This document shows positions 22,090 through 32,903 of a DNA stretch of 64,000 nucleotides, piece by piece. Location: NCBI GenBank assembly GCA_030710605.1, contig CP092870.1, positions 51,659,921 through 51,723,920 of the forward strand. Reading direction: 5' to 3'. The notes under the pieces are model-generated. The model was given only the letters and a program-made list of their open reading frames with translations. It was not told the origin of the DNA and ran no database searches. Positions within the stretch are counted from its first letter, which is position 1, and every line of letters begins with the position of its first letter. A program made the position numbers and the translations under genes. The stretch comes from Cordylochernes scorpioides. Taxonomy: Eukaryota; Arthropoda; Arachnida; Pseudoscorpiones; Chernetidae.

Positions 22090-23216
22090 TGTCCCCTTCA
22101 AAGTAGTCCCCGTTGGCCGCGATGCACTTCAGCCACCTTTTTTTACAGTCGGCAAAACACCTCTGGTAGTCTGTTTTCGGGATCGCCTTCATGGCCTTCT
22201 TCGATTCCACTTTGATCTCTTCTATGCTCGGAAATTTCCAAAAAGGAAGAAGTCGCAGGGGGCCAAATCATACTGTAGGGGGGTTGGGGGAACACGGAGG
22301 TTGAGTTGTCCTGCAGGAACTTTGAGATTTTGAGGGCTGTGTGTGCCGGCGCGTTATCATGGTGGAGGATCCACGGCTTGCTCCTCTACAGCTCTGGCCG
22401 TTTCTGCCTGATCGCTTCCCTCAATCGCCTCAAATCTCCCAGGTAGGAGTCAGCAGTTATTGTAGAGCCTTGTTGTTGAAATTCATGATGAACGATGCCC
22501 TGGTCTCGGCTCATTTTTGAAGCGCCACTCAGATGCCTGTTGAGTAGTTTCTGAATCAAAGCCGTAAATCCATTTTTCGTCTCCAGTAATGACCCTTTTC
22601 AGCAATTCGGGGTCGTCAGTTGTCGCTTCGAGATTGAGACTGGCCGTTACTTTCCGGTCGTTCTTCTGATCAAAAGTCAAATCTTTGGGAACGAGAACGG
22701 CATTGTCTTCTCACTCCCAAAATGTCCTTCATTATCGATTGAGTCGACCCGAATGATATCCCTGCTTCTTCGGCGACCTCCCTGACAGTTATTCGTCGGT
22801 CTTCACGCACCAGTTCCAACACCTTGTCCACTTTTTCAGGCGTGGTTGATGTGACAATTTGACAATTAAAAATTATTTATTGTCTTCTAGACAATGTTAC
22901 ACAATTTCAAAACAAAGAGAGAAGAAATATATTACATAAAGATGAGAGAAGATATATACATATATTTTACAAGATGGGGGATGAAGGAAGGAGACCTCGT
23001 CGCTGGAGGGTCCGGCGTGGTTGATGTGGACTGTCTCCCGGAACGCTCGTTGTCGGCGGTCTCTTCCTGACCCTCCTTGAAGCGCTTGTATCACTCGAAA
23101 ACTCGTCTTCGGCTCATGACGGCATCCCCATAGGCTGTTTGCAACATCCAAAAAATTTCGGTACCCTTGAATCCGTTTTTCACACAGAACCTGATGCAAA
23201 TTCGTTGATCCTCCAT
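22090..23216 (-). pseudogene. mariner transposase, broken
   Basis: The start is the Met of MEDQRICIRFC at 23216, followed by FKGTEIF and SRRRVFE, the helix-turn-helix part. A stop follows RVFE, and a 160-bp insertion (22854-23013) cuts the next part. The first catalytic Asp block is ITGDEKWIYGFD near 22590, then EWRFKNEPRPG. Later parts are shifted. The family would normally be about 340-350 residues with a DD34D triad. Confidence 0.8.
22854..23013. mobile_element. 160-bp retroposon-like insertion with 15-bp duplication
   Basis: The insert is flanked by ggcgtggttgatgtg at 22839-22853 and 23014-23028, and it splits the mariner transposase. One end is A/T-rich ('aatttgacaattaaaaatta'), the other GC-rich. 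A long duplication and an AT tail fit a 5'-truncated non-LTR retrotransposon or SINE. The parent is not identified. Confidence 0.65.
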
Positions 23217-23566
23217 TTCGGTGACTAACGAAATCGAAGCACGGGCAAAATGGCTTCACTTCGAACAGCCGCTGCTTGCGCTGTTGTGGCGCGTGATTTT
23301 TTAAAATTGGCAGGTCTCCAAGCCAAGGGCGATGCTTGCGTTTGCCACAAACCGGGAGAAAACATATTGAGTTTTCAGGATTTTATGAGCAAAGTGTCGA
23401 AACTTTTTGATCAGAGGAGTATGTCGTTTTCCAGCGGATGAGGATCGCTATAATCGAGTTACTAGACCAACTGAACGATGTAACTTTCCTAAGCCCCCTA
23501 TATAAGGAAAGGATAATTAATTGGAAATAAAATAATTGGAATCTGTCTCACGACCTGCCGGAATAC

Positions 23567-23891
23567 ACTTATAAGAGAAAATCACACACACACAAAAGCC
23601 TTTAGATTCTTCCAATTGGGTAAGGTAATAATTGTGTTATTTACATAGAAATTGAACTGGCTTTACTCTTCATCTCAAAGTCATTCACTTGTTGACTGCT
23701 CCTTACATAATGATGATCTAAAAATGTATAGTAAGCTATTGCCTTAGATTTGTTTGCTGATATTTTTTGAAAGCAATACGTAGGGTGAAATGTTGGTACA
23801 TTTAATTTGTTGATATAGGGCCTTCCTTTCTTCATCAAGGGCTGTAAAATTAAGCAGGTAATGGGGGCGTTCTACTTATAAGAGAAAATCA
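23567..23891 (-). other. Candidate captured exon or retrocopy between 18-bp direct repeats
   Basis: acttataagagaaaatca occurs at 23567-23584 and again at 23874-23891. The 289 bp between has, on the minus strand, a splice-acceptor-like 'ttaattttacag' followed at once by an open frame of about 70 codons (PLMKKGRPYI ... SKASSISM) ending at 23641. A (CA)n run lies near the other end. I do not recognise the protein. It could be a genuine terminal exon whose neighbours are outside the window, or a short retrocopy or transposon-captured exon given the direct repeats. Confidence 0.35.
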
Positions 23892-24395
23892 AATAGGTTG
23901 AAATTGATTAAGGATTGACTGTAGAATATTATTTTTTATTGTATAGATTCAGTTTTCTCATACTACAGTAAATAAAGTTCCTTTTGGTATGACGTTCTCA
24001 ATTTTTATTTGCGCTCAATGTGTTTTTCGTACCGCTTATATGGACTGAGGTACCACATTGTGGCCTAAATATGTATATGTTATATCTCTAAATATTGATG
24101 AGATACATAAAAAACTAATTTAAATTCGTGATCAGCACCTCAAATTAAGTCAGAAACTGATGCATTATCAAAAACATTTCAGTGTAGACCAATGTAATCT
24201 TTATGGGTAATAGTTGATAACTAATTTTACTATAAGTGTACCACATGTCTTTAATTAAATAATACAACAGATATCTGGAGATGAGTTTCTTTTCATTATT
24301 AATGTAATCTCAAGATTTCGAGCATCTCTCTCTGCCCTTCTCTAAAGAAGTATTAAAAAAATGAATAAAACGACGTTTGATACTAACTACATGTA
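23892..24395. other. Non-coding stretch
   Basis: No gene is recognised. 'tgatgcattatcaaaaacat' and 'cagtgtagacca' at 24160-24195 recur at about 24918-24953, so this flank and the far flank of the next two repeats share a short duplicated block. Confidence 0.4.
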
Positions 24396-24653
24396 CACCA
24401 TTACCTCACTTTGCGTCGTTTTGTTTTGCGTTTTTTTCGAAATTGCGTCGCAGGTTAATTTTTACTGATATTCACTGTCCGTCGTTAGATTTTCGAAGTT
24501 GCGTTGTTTTGGATTCGAGTCTTTATTTTTTTTCCTAAAATATGGCAACACCTTTGTTTTTGATTGCGCCTTCACATATTTTCACTTTGCGTCGTTTCGA
24601 TTTGTATCGTGTTTTTATGGAACGTAACCCCGACGCAAAGCGAGGTATGGGTG
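24396..24653. mobile_element. TA-flanked MITE, copy 1 of 3
   Basis: The ends are inverted repeats reading CACCATTACCTCACTTTGCG on the left and CACCCATACCTCGCTTTGCG as complement on the right. TA flanks both sides. The interior is rich in GCGTCG words and has no coding frame. Related copies are at 49555-49871 and 61674-61935. The TA duplication suggests a Tc1/mariner-type helper. Confidence 0.75.
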
Positions 24654-24654
24654 T

Positions 24655-24897
24655 ATTGTAAGATTATAAGTTCAAAAGGAGCTTCTTCTATAGAACATGT
24701 TTATTTCGCTAGTTTTCAAACAACATCGTTCTTTAACGGGCGTAAAGACAAGGTAATTGCACACATCTCACATCACACTTTGTCTTTACGTACGTTGAAG
24801 AATGAATTAGTTCGAAAGCTAGTGAAATAAACATGTTTTATAGAAGAAGCTCCGTTTGAGTTTATAATCTTACAATATAGTTATGGTAATGATGATG
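24655..24897. repeat. Inverted repeat with degenerate hammerhead-like motifs
   Basis: Arms of about 100 bp run from 'attgtaagattataa' (24655) inward and from its complement (ending 24897) inward, with internal mismatches. Each arm has 'ggagcttcttctata' and, reading outward, ATGA...TTCGAAAGCTAGTG, which resembles the Penelope-type core at 26280 without a clean CTGATGA. It looks like a decayed cousin of the ribozyme-only palindrome at 26115-26355. Confidence 0.55.
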
Positions 24898-25199
24898 TCT
24901 ACATACTAAAATAATTGATGCATTATCAAAAACATATTTTTCAGTGTAGACCAGTGTAATCAGAGAAAACATCATGTTCGCGGTCCTATACCGCAATGGT
25001 AGAAAGAATCTCCTCGAGATACTCATGCCTGAAAACAAGATTATTCTCTCTAAATTCCTCAACATTGTCATCGAGCATTGTCGTCAAGCAAGAACTCCGT
25101 CATTGGCCAAGGCCTGTATAAACTCAAGACGGCTTGTAGCTCCTGATAGGATCCAGACATCCCTTCGGAGAAGGCTTCGTCGGGTGTAAATATTTTTCT
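24898..25199. other. Unassigned, with a 71-codon plus frame
   Basis: A frame at 24974-25189 (MFAVLYRNGRK ... SLRRRLRRV) matches nothing I recognise. Part of the region repeats sequence from about 24157. It is probably repeat-derived. Confidence 0.25.
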
Positions 25200-25210
25200 T
25201 TATTTTAAAT

Positions 25211-25611
25211 CTTCTTATTCTTTCTTATCTCCACTCAATCATATCAGCTTATCAAGTCTGTATAGCTTGTTGATGGTGTCTGCTGGGGAAGAGTAGAGCT
25301 CATGGATGAGCCAATAATTGACAACCATCATGACTGGGTGAAGTAGAATGCATCTACCTTTGTCATTAAGACTCAATGGCAGGCCACTGAATTAGCTCCA
25401 AAAAAATGGCCGCCTCTGACATGAGGAACAGACACCATGTGCAGCCGCTCCTAACATGGAGTATAAATGCTGCTCATCCTGTATCCCTGGATTAGGAGCC
25501 CTTACAGGGTACTATCAGACAGGCCGGCTGAGCCCAGGTTTTTTACCGAGCTTGTTACTGCTCCCCCTCCTACTTTTTAATCATGGCTTGGGACCGGCAA
25601 AGGCGGAGTTC
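25211..25611 (-). mobile_element. 5'-truncated retroposon (LINE tail or SINE), copy 1 of 2
   Basis: Flanked by ttattttaaat at 25200-25210 and 25612-25622. In minus orientation it starts AACTCCGCCTTTGCC and ends in an A-rich tail (GATAAGAAAGAATAAGAAG). A second copy at 62901-63268 shares the body ('aaatggccgcctctgacatg', 'ctgtatccctggattaggag') and has its own 10-11 bp duplication. No frame is conserved, so this is a 3' untranslated part or a SINE. Confidence 0.7.
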
Positions 25612-25961
25612 TTATTTTAAATTGAATTCTATAATCTTATTTTGCTGTTGACTAGGTATCAATAAACCTATTTTAATTGTCACACATACATATTGTTGCA
25701 TCATGGCTAATGAACCTATTTTATTTTAATTAGTAATAATTTTTTTCATATATTTTAAATTCAAAATTATATTTTATTTATTTTTATTTTATCAAACAGA
25801 ATATATGTATTATAAACAGAATATATGTATTATAGAATCATCATTTGTATTTAGGTACACGTGTGACTTCACTGCTCTCTTTGATGTGAGAAATAAATAA
25901 ATTATTCTGGAGGCTACTTAAAGTAGACTAATCTCATTATTCCCTTATATAAATTTGTAGG
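25612..25961. other. Leader of the Gypsy fragment, LTR not defined
   Basis: AT-rich, with 'aacagaatatatgtattata' twice in tandem at about 25797 and 25817. It precedes a gag start and may hold a 5' LTR or leader, but no matching 3' LTR is in the window, so its edges cannot be set. Confidence 0.3.
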
Positions 25962-26202
25962 ATGGTTGAAACACGCTCTGGTAAGATGCAAGACCCAGCA
26001 CAGGAGAGAATCATAGCTGAAGAGTCTGCCAAGCCGCAACCTGGTGCAACAATTGGTAGAGATGCTAGTTCCGACCCAGTTGTCCTGAATCCCAACATCG
26101 ACATCCCCAAGTATTTTTTATAGAACAACTCTAGTCCTGATCAAATTGACTTGAAATAAAGTAGGTAGAGGAGCTTCTTTATACTATTTATTAAACGCTA
26201 GC

Positions 26203-26229
26203 TTTCGAACCCACAAGGTTCTTCATCTG
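26203..26229 (-). ncRNA. Hammerhead-like motif, left arm
   Basis: Minus strand CAGATGA (26229-26223), helix II GAACC/GGTTC around a short loop, and GAAA (26206-26203). The U of the canonical CUGAUGA is A here, which should lower or abolish cleavage. Confidence 0.5.
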
Positions 26230-26279
26230 GCATGGATAGCTATTAAACTAACGAGCGTTAGTTTAATAGCTATCCATGC

Positions 26280-26306
26280 CAGATGAAGAACCTTGTGGGT
26301 TCGAAA
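26280..26306 (+). ncRNA. Hammerhead-like motif, right arm
   Basis: Mirror of the left-arm motif: CAGATGA at 26280, 5-bp helix II (GAACC with GGTTC, loop of five), GAAA at 26303-26306. Confidence 0.5.
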
Positions 26307-28163
26307 GCTAGCGTTTAATAAATAGTATAAAGAAGCTCCTCCACCTACTTTATTCCATCCCCAAGTATGATGGAACGGAAGACCCTCGCCCATGGATTGA
26401 ATCTCTTGAAGAAATTGGATTCCTGTACCATTGGGCAGACTACATTATATCTCGTTATGCTGCCATGAATATGATTGGTAGCGCCAAAACCTGGATGAAC
26501 CTACACAAGATAAGTTTCACCAGCTGGGAAAATTTCAAGAGCCGCCTAATTGAGGATTTTGCCTCAGACGCCAACAAAGAAGAAATAAAGATGAGACTAA
26601 ACAGGATGCAACAATGGAATGAACCTGCAATCAGGTTCGCAGAGGATATCCTTGTACTGTACAACAAGGTCGACCCCCAAATGGAGCAAGAGTCTAAAAT
26701 AAACTGGGTTATTGGAGGGTTAAAGAAAGAATACTCTTTTGCCCTTCACCTAAACCCTCCTAAAAATACCAATGAACTTCTAGAAATTTGTAAAAAGCTG
26801 GATTTGTTCGAAAAGTATTACCAAGAATGTGTAGAAAAATCAAAAGCTCTATATAATGGACCACGCTCTCCTCGTCCCCATCATCAAGAGCAATGGAAGA
26901 GCGCTCCGTCGTTCAGAATACCATACCAGAACACCTCCAAGCCCCAGGCTCCCGTTCCGAGGTACCACCAGAACACGTCCAAGCCCCAGGCCCCCACTCC
27001 GAGGTACTACCAGAACAAGCCTCTGCCCCAGGTATCTGCCCCTAGACGATCTTACACTCCCAATCCTGAGCCAAAACCGGTCTACCCAAGTAAAACATAC
27101 AATAAGAATCCAAATTCAAATAGGAATAGGACAGAAGACGGGAGACCAATATGTTTCAAGTGTAACAAGCCAGGACACGTAGCGCGGTAAGGCAGAGTCA
27201 GGTTTGTAAGACTTGTGGAAGAGGACCCCATAGTTACACAAGACAAGGTCGAAGAAGAAATCCGAATGGATAATGGAACTGAGAAGTCGAGACCTCTGCT
27301 CTACGCTGACGTAAGTAATAGCCCGTACTCGAGTATCCCTACAAGGAATAGATATGCCGCATTAGAAGATTTAAACTAAGCATCGCTCCTGAGTCCGTCA
27401 ATCAAAGCAAGTCGACCATAAATGGAATTAAAAAGTTGGACCTCAAATATAAAATGAACATTAACGTGGATAGAATCGGTATCTGCGAAGCTTTGATTGA
27501 TACAGGCGCCGATCTTTCAGTGGTCGACCTTAGTACAGCTCTTAACACAGGTCTTGAAATAATAAATCCTGACAAAATGTGCTCCGGACCCGATGGCAAA
27601 GAATTAGATATCGTAGGAAATATTATTTTAAATATAAAATTTGATGACAAAACAATTACACATCAATTTGTGATAATGAGAACACATTTGCGAATATTTA
27701 TACATGGACGAGATTTTCTTAAGAAAATAAACGCAAAAATTGATTGTCAGCGTGAAATAATCAAATATGACTTGACAGAAAATCGTGACGTAATCAAATA
27801 TCAACAGAAGAAAATAAAAAGTGCAAAGGATGCCATTATACCAGAACTTTCTATTAAATTGATTAATGCATTTGAGAAGCAGAGGATGGCGAATACATCA
27901 TCGAGGAGAACCATAAAATGTTTCAAACAAATGGACTTCGACTAGCGAGAAGCTTAATAAATGTTGTGAATAAGGAAACATATATCTGATAACAAACCCT
28001 TACCCTCGACCATTAAAAATATTAAAAAAACAAACATTGTGCTTTGGAATCCAGCCAGCCGAAATGAATCTTATGGAAGAAAGTGAACAAAAAGAGCATG
28101 AAGAACCCCAATTTCAGATAAACGAAAATTTAGCATATAAGGAAACGGAGCAATTGAAACAAG

Positions 28164-28263
28164 NNNNNNNNNNNNNNNNNNNNNNNNNNNNNNNNNNNNN
28201 NNNNNNNNNNNNNNNNNNNNNNNNNNNNNNNNNNNNNNNNNNNNNNNNNNNNNNNNNNNNNNN
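28164..28263. other. Assembly gap, 100 N
   Basis: Exactly 100 N, a placeholder length. The left flank is Gypsy-fragment sequence, the right flank begins inside the 3' part of a minus-strand Penelope copy. Real sequence may be missing here, at least the terminal hammerhead unit. Confidence 0.95.
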
Positions 28264-28583
28264 TTAACTAACAAGTGTACTGAACATAGAGACCTTATAT
28301 ACACTCAGGCGGACATTTGCATACTTAAACTAAATGGATTAAAAGAGAATATATGACGCAGACGTTAAAATTAGAATATTTACATATAAAAAATTCGAAA
28401 ACTATATTTATAAAATTAGAAAACTATATTTATAAAATTATGAATATATGTAAAACGAGACAACCATGTTACGACAAATGAGTAAAATCCAAGGACACAA
28501 CCAGGGGCCCCACTCAATGTCACAACCATGGATAGGGGATAGGGAGGGGGGGGGGGTTTGGGTGGGAGGTGTATTTTCTGCTA

Positions 28584-30913
28584 TTAATAAAGGACTTTAT
28601 ATATGTCAGGGAGATCTATTTTGCGATTAATGCTGTTGGTTTGTGAGGAAATGATGGATTCTAAGCATTGTCTATTGTATTTGTGGTTGATATGTTTGTA
28701 TTTGATGTGTGGATGTTCAAGATCGAAGCTATGGCCTGTTTGTGCGATATGGGTGTAGACTAGGGATTGTTTATCTTTGTTATGAATATTGCGATTATGT
28801 TCTGAGATTCTGATACGTGTGGTTCGCCTGTTTCTCCGACATATGATGCTGGACAATTATTGCATTGTAGGGAATAGATGGCGCCAGTAGTGTCTATAGG
28901 GAGGGTAGGTCTATCTGATTTGGTAATGCTATTTCTGAGGATGGTGTTTAGGTTGGGAGGACTGTTGTATAAGACTTTGATGCCATATGGGCGTAATATT
29001 CGGATATTGAAACTGCTTTGGGGGAATATAGAAGCCAACATGTGGATCTATATACTGTAGTGGTTGTGTGAACACATGGATCAAACATGTGTTTGTCTAT
29101 AAAAGGTAAGGGGTAACCTGCAGCTATGAGGATCTGACGGATTCTAAATTTTTTGATGGTTTTAAATATGGGCAATCAGCAATGGGTAAAGATTCTTTTT
29201 GATAGGGTCTTAACTGTATTTATTTTATATGCTATGGGGCTACTGGAGGAGAAGTGTGTGTATTGGGGGGGAATGTTCTTTTTGTGAAAAACGGTGGTTT
29301 GGAAGGTGCTGGGTGTGCGTATGACTAAAATGTCTAAAAAGGGCAAAGCGGAGCTTGATTCGGTTTCATAAGTAAATTTTATATTTGGGTTAAAGTCATG
29401 TAAGGTACTATGGATGCGTTGGAGGCTGTTTGAGTTAATGATACAAAAAACATCATCCACATATCGCCTCCAGTAGTGTATTTCAGAGGGGAGGGTTTGG
29501 TTGATCCATGTGTCCAGCGAATTCATGACTATTTCTGCAATTATTGATGAGAGCGGACTACCCATAGGGGTGCCTCTGATTTGTTTGTAAAACTGCGTGT
29601 TAAACGTAAAGGAACTGACTGTCAAACAGAGGGAGGTTAGTTGTAGTATGGTGGAAGCTGTCTGTGTGTCTATGTTAGATGTTGTGAGGAATAGTTGTAA
29701 TTTATCTGTAATGAGGGTATGTGGAAGGGATATGTACAGAGATGTGACGTCAAAAGACGCCATGATGTGTTGTGGTGGCGAGTTGGGGCTGTGATGTTTT
29801 CTATGAACGTGGGGGGGTGTGTGATGCTGTATATGTTCTGGTTTTGCTCAAGAGAGGGGTCAAGAGGCTTACCTGATATTTGGAGACTGCATATGCCGGG
29901 GATTGGTGATAAGCGATAATTGGTCTGAGTGGGACCCCCGGTTTGTGCACCTTGGGGATACCATAAATATACGCACTCCTGTCCAAGTTGGCTGTGAAAT
30001 GAGTATATTGCTCTGTTGTGATGCTGCCAGATTTCTTCATGTTGTTGAGGGATTTTTTGAACATTTTGGTAAGGGTGGTATTTTCCTGTGGGGAGATGGA
30101 TGAGAAGAAGGAGCTGTCTTGAAGGATGTCTTTCATCTTTGCTATGTAATCCGATCGGTCCATTATGACGGGGTGATTTCCTTTGTCTGCTCTAGTGAAT
30201 ACTAGGGATTTGTAGCTTTTTAACTTATTGAGTATGGCTTTGTTGTTGTGGCTGGGTATTTTTTTCCGGTCTGGTCTTAGTAGAGTTTGGACTATCGCAT
30301 TCCGCACTTTAAAGGTTTCACTATGATTTAGGGTGCTCATGATGCCCTCAACACCAGCAATGATTCTGGGGATATCCGGTTTGGGTGGAGGAATATACTG
30401 GAGGCCCAGTTCTAGAAGATTAGCCTCTTTTTCGGGCAAATGGGTTGTGGATAGGTTGATGATCTTAGGGGGAGCTGCGCGCCTGGAATCAGGGACGTCT
30501 GGAAAATCATATCTCCGCTTCCAGTGAGTTAGCTTGGAGATGTGTTTGTTTTTCTGGACTGTTGTTTGGTTTTGGACTTTAAGCGTAGTAGCTTTTACTA
30601 GTTCATGGAGGTCTTCTAAGGGCATTAACTGTTGAATGTTGAAGATGAAGCCTTTGACGGAACGCGAAAGAATTCGGATGTTTGAGTGTGAACCCTGTAC
30701 CCTGGCTTCCAGTAGTTCTAGTTGAAACTTTTTGGTGGCTTTGGATGAGAAGGGATTCTTGACTGGGTCTCTTATCCTAAGGGATGGTGGGATGAAGCTG
30801 ACCTTCTGGCATAGCAAATTGAACTGCAAGTGACATCTCCATTTGGCCAGTTGTAACGATTTCTTAATCCATTGGCGCATATAATAGCGGAGCTCTGGTG
30901 CAGTATGGTTCAT
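28584..30913 (-). pseudogene. Penelope-like reverse transcriptase / GIY-YIG protein, copy 1
   Basis: The first frame (30913-29801) has the N-terminal region (MNHTAPELRY) and upstream RT blocks (FTRADKGNHPVIMDRSDY, YGIPKVHKPGVPLRPII). A frameshift near 29840 moves to 29763-29176, which has motif A (SFDVTSLYISLP), motif B (GTPMGSPLSSIIAE) and the catalytic YVDD. A stop after RIFTHC and further shifts lead to the endonuclease (GAIYSLQCNN, ASYVGETG). Motifs YVDD and GIY-YIG are intact although the frame is not. The enzyme would nick DNA and prime reverse transcription there. Confidence 0.85.
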
Positions 30914-31021
30914 AGTAAAACGGCGAAGGTTAAGTTTTTAAAGAATAACTCTAATCCTGATCAAATTGACATGAAATAAAGTAAGTAGAGGAGCTTCTTG
31001 ATACCATTTATTAACACAAGC

Positions 31022-31048
31022 TTTCGAACCTGCAAGGTTCTTCATCTT
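31022..31048 (-). ncRNA. Hammerhead-like motif between copies 1 and 2
   Basis: Minus strand AAGATGA, helix II GAACC/GGTTC, GAAA. The first core base is altered relative to CAGATGA in the other copies, so it is probably inactive. Confidence 0.4.
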
Positions 31049-31060
31049 GCATGGATAGCT

Positions 31061-32903
31061 ATTAACTAACAAGTGTACTGCAACATAGAGACCTTATATA
31101 CACTCAGGCGGACATTTGCATACTTAAACTAAATGGATTAAAAGAGAATATATGACGCAGACGTTAAAATTAAAATATTTACATATAAAAAATTCGATAA
31201 CTATATTTATAAAATTAGAAAACTATATTTATAAAATTATGAATATATGTAAAACGAGACAACCATGTTACGACAAATGAGTAAAATCCAAGGACACAAC
31301 CAGGGGCCCCACTCAATATCACAACCATGTGTAGGGGATAGGGAGGGGGGGGGGTTTGGGTGGGAGGTGTATTTTCTGCTATTAATAAAGGACTTTATAT
31401 ATGTCAGGGAGATCTATTTTGCGATTAATGCTGTTGGTTTGTGAGGAAATGATGGATTCTAAGCCTAGTCTATTGTATTTGTGGTTGATATGGTTTTATT
31501 TGATGTGTGGATGTTCAAGATCGAAGCTATGGCCTGTTTGTGCGATATGGGTGTAGACTAGGGATTTTTTATCTTTGTTATGAATATTGCGATTATGTTC
31601 TGAGATTCTGATACGTGTGGTTCGCCTGTTTCTCCGACATATGATGCTGGACAATTATTGCATTGTAGGGAATAGATGGCGCCAGTAGTGTCTATAGGGA
31701 GGGTAGGTCTATCTGATTTGGTAATGCTATTTCTGAGGATGGTGTTTTGGTTGGGAGGACTGTTGTATAAGACTTTGATGCCATATGGGCGTAATATTCG
31801 GGATATTGAAACTGCTTTGGGGGAATATGGAAGCAAACATGTGGATCTATATACTGTAGTGGTTGTGTGGACATATGGATCAAACATGTGTTTGTCTATA
31901 AAAGGTAAGGGGTAACCTGCAGCTATGAGGATCTGACGGATTCTAGAGTTTTCGATGGTTTTAAATATGGGCAATGAGCAATGGGTAAAGATTCTTTTTG
32001 ATAGGGTCTTAACTGTATTTATTTAATATGCTATGGGTCTACTGGAAGAGAAGTGTGTGTATTGGGGGGGAATGTTCTCTTTGTGAAAAACTGTGGTTTG
32101 GAAGGTGCTGGGTGTGCGTATGACTAAAATGTCTAAAAAGGGCAAAGCGGAGCTTGATTCGGTTTCATAAGTAAATTTTATATTTGGATTAAAGTCATGT
32201 AAGGTACTATGGATGCGTTGGAGGCTGTTTGAGTTAATGATACAAAAAACATCATCCACATATCGCCTCCAGTAGTGTATTTCAGAGGGGAGGGTTTGGT
32301 TGATCCATGTGTCCAGCGAATTCATTACTATTTCTGCAATTATTGATGAGAGCGGACTACCCATAGGTGTGCCTCTGATTTGTTTGTAAAACTGCGTGTT
32401 AAACGTAAAGGAACTGACTGTCAAACAGAGGGAGGTTAGTTGTAGTATGGTGGAAGTTGTCTGTGTGTCTATGTTAGATGTTGTGAGGAATAGTTGTAAT
32501 TTATCTGTAATGAGGGTATGTGGAAGGGATAGGTACAGAGATGTGACGTCAAAAGACCCCATGATGTGTTGTGGTGGCGGGGTTAGGGCTGTGATGTTTT
32601 CTATGAACGTGGGGGGGTGTGTGATGCTGTATATGTTCTGGTTTTGCTTCATGAGAGGGGTCAATAGGCTTACCAGATATTTGGAGACTGCATATGCCGG
32701 GGATTGGTGATAAGCGATGATTGGTCTGAGTGGGACCCCCGGTTTGTGCACCTTGGGGATACCATAAATATACGCACTCCTGTCCAAGTTGGCTGTGAAA
32801 TGAGTATATTGCTCTGTTGTGATGCTGCCAGATTTCTTCATGTTGTTGAGGGATTTTCTGAACATTTTGGGAAGGGTGGTATTTTCCTGTGGGGAGATGG
32901 ATG
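31061..32903 (-). mobile_element. Penelope-like element, copy 2 (5'-truncated)
   Basis: It begins abruptly at 32903 within the upstream RT region and runs to the 3' end near 31061. Its 3' half is the mirror image of copy 3, which starts at 32904 on the other strand. The junction 32903|32904 is therefore an inversion point. Confidence 0.8.
31400..32903 (-). pseudogene. Penelope-like protein, copy 2
   Basis: A 280-residue frame (32865-32023) holds YGIPKVHKPGVPLRPII, a motif A region (SFDVTSLYLSLP), GTPMGSPLSS and YVDD in a continuous frame, so the RT palm is intact here. An indel near 32020 ends the frame at PIAY. The endonuclease part (31974-31558) has GAIYSLQCNN and ASYVGETG, then shifts just after GETG as in copies 1 and 3. 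The N-terminal third is missing. Confidence 0.8.

Larger units (their letters stand above)
22016..23419 (-). mobile_element. mariner-family transposon
   Basis: Left end CTACTCTGATCAAAATGTTT and the complement of the right end CTCCTCTGATCAAAAAGTTT are imperfect inverted repeats. Both continue CGACACTTTGCTCATAA. TA flanks each end (22014-22015, 23420-23421). At 1404 bp it includes a 160-bp foreign insertion, so about 1.24 kb of mariner remains, a usual size. The transposase is on the minus strand and broken. Confidence 0.85.
26115..26355. mobile_element. Ribozyme-only Penelope-like palindrome (241 bp)
   Basis: The insertion is bounded by a 13-bp duplication catccccaagtat (26102-26114, 26356-26368) inside the Gypsy gag. 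It is a long hairpin: 'ctattaaactaac', loop GAGC, 'gttagtttaatag', and arms of about 95 bp that match almost fully. Each arm contains a hammerhead-like motif and the 'gaggagcttctttata' block seen next to the Penelope copies at 31 and 34 kb. No protein frame is present. It is a minimal mobilised terminal unit. Confidence 0.82.
25962..28163 (+). pseudogene. Gypsy-type retrotransposon gag and protease, interrupted
   Basis: Gag opens MVETRSGKMQ at 25962 and reads to IDIPKY, where a 241-bp palindromic insertion (26115-26355) cuts it. It resumes with YDGTEDPRPW. A proline-rich stretch with QNTSKPQAP repeats precedes a zinc knuckle (CFKCNKPGHVAR). The frame then breaks at 27188. The protease (27436-27945) has the catalytic ALIDTGADLS and a later HGRDFL block. 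Reverse transcriptase does not follow; sequence runs into a 100-N gap. Gag would package the RNA and protease would cleave the polyprotein. This copy is dead. Confidence 0.82.
28264..31060 (-). mobile_element. Penelope-like element, copy 1
   Basis: In minus orientation this runs from the hammerhead-like unit (about 31060-31010), a short leader and a start at 30913, through reverse transcriptase and GIY-YIG endonuclease, to a 3' untranslated region with a C run (about 28546-28558) that meets the gap. It is in tandem with copy 2, whose 3' end abuts the same hammerhead unit. A shared terminal unit between tandem copies is the known Penelope layout. Confidence 0.85.

Noticed and set aside
24974-25189. 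71-codon Arg-rich frame as a host gene
   Set aside because: No recognisable domain or splice context, and it is next to duplicated repeat sequence.
28546-28558. G/C runs in Penelope 3' regions as quadruplex regulators
   Set aside because: They are a constant part of each Penelope copy's 3' region (also near 31345, 33480 and 36280), with no evidence of a separate role.
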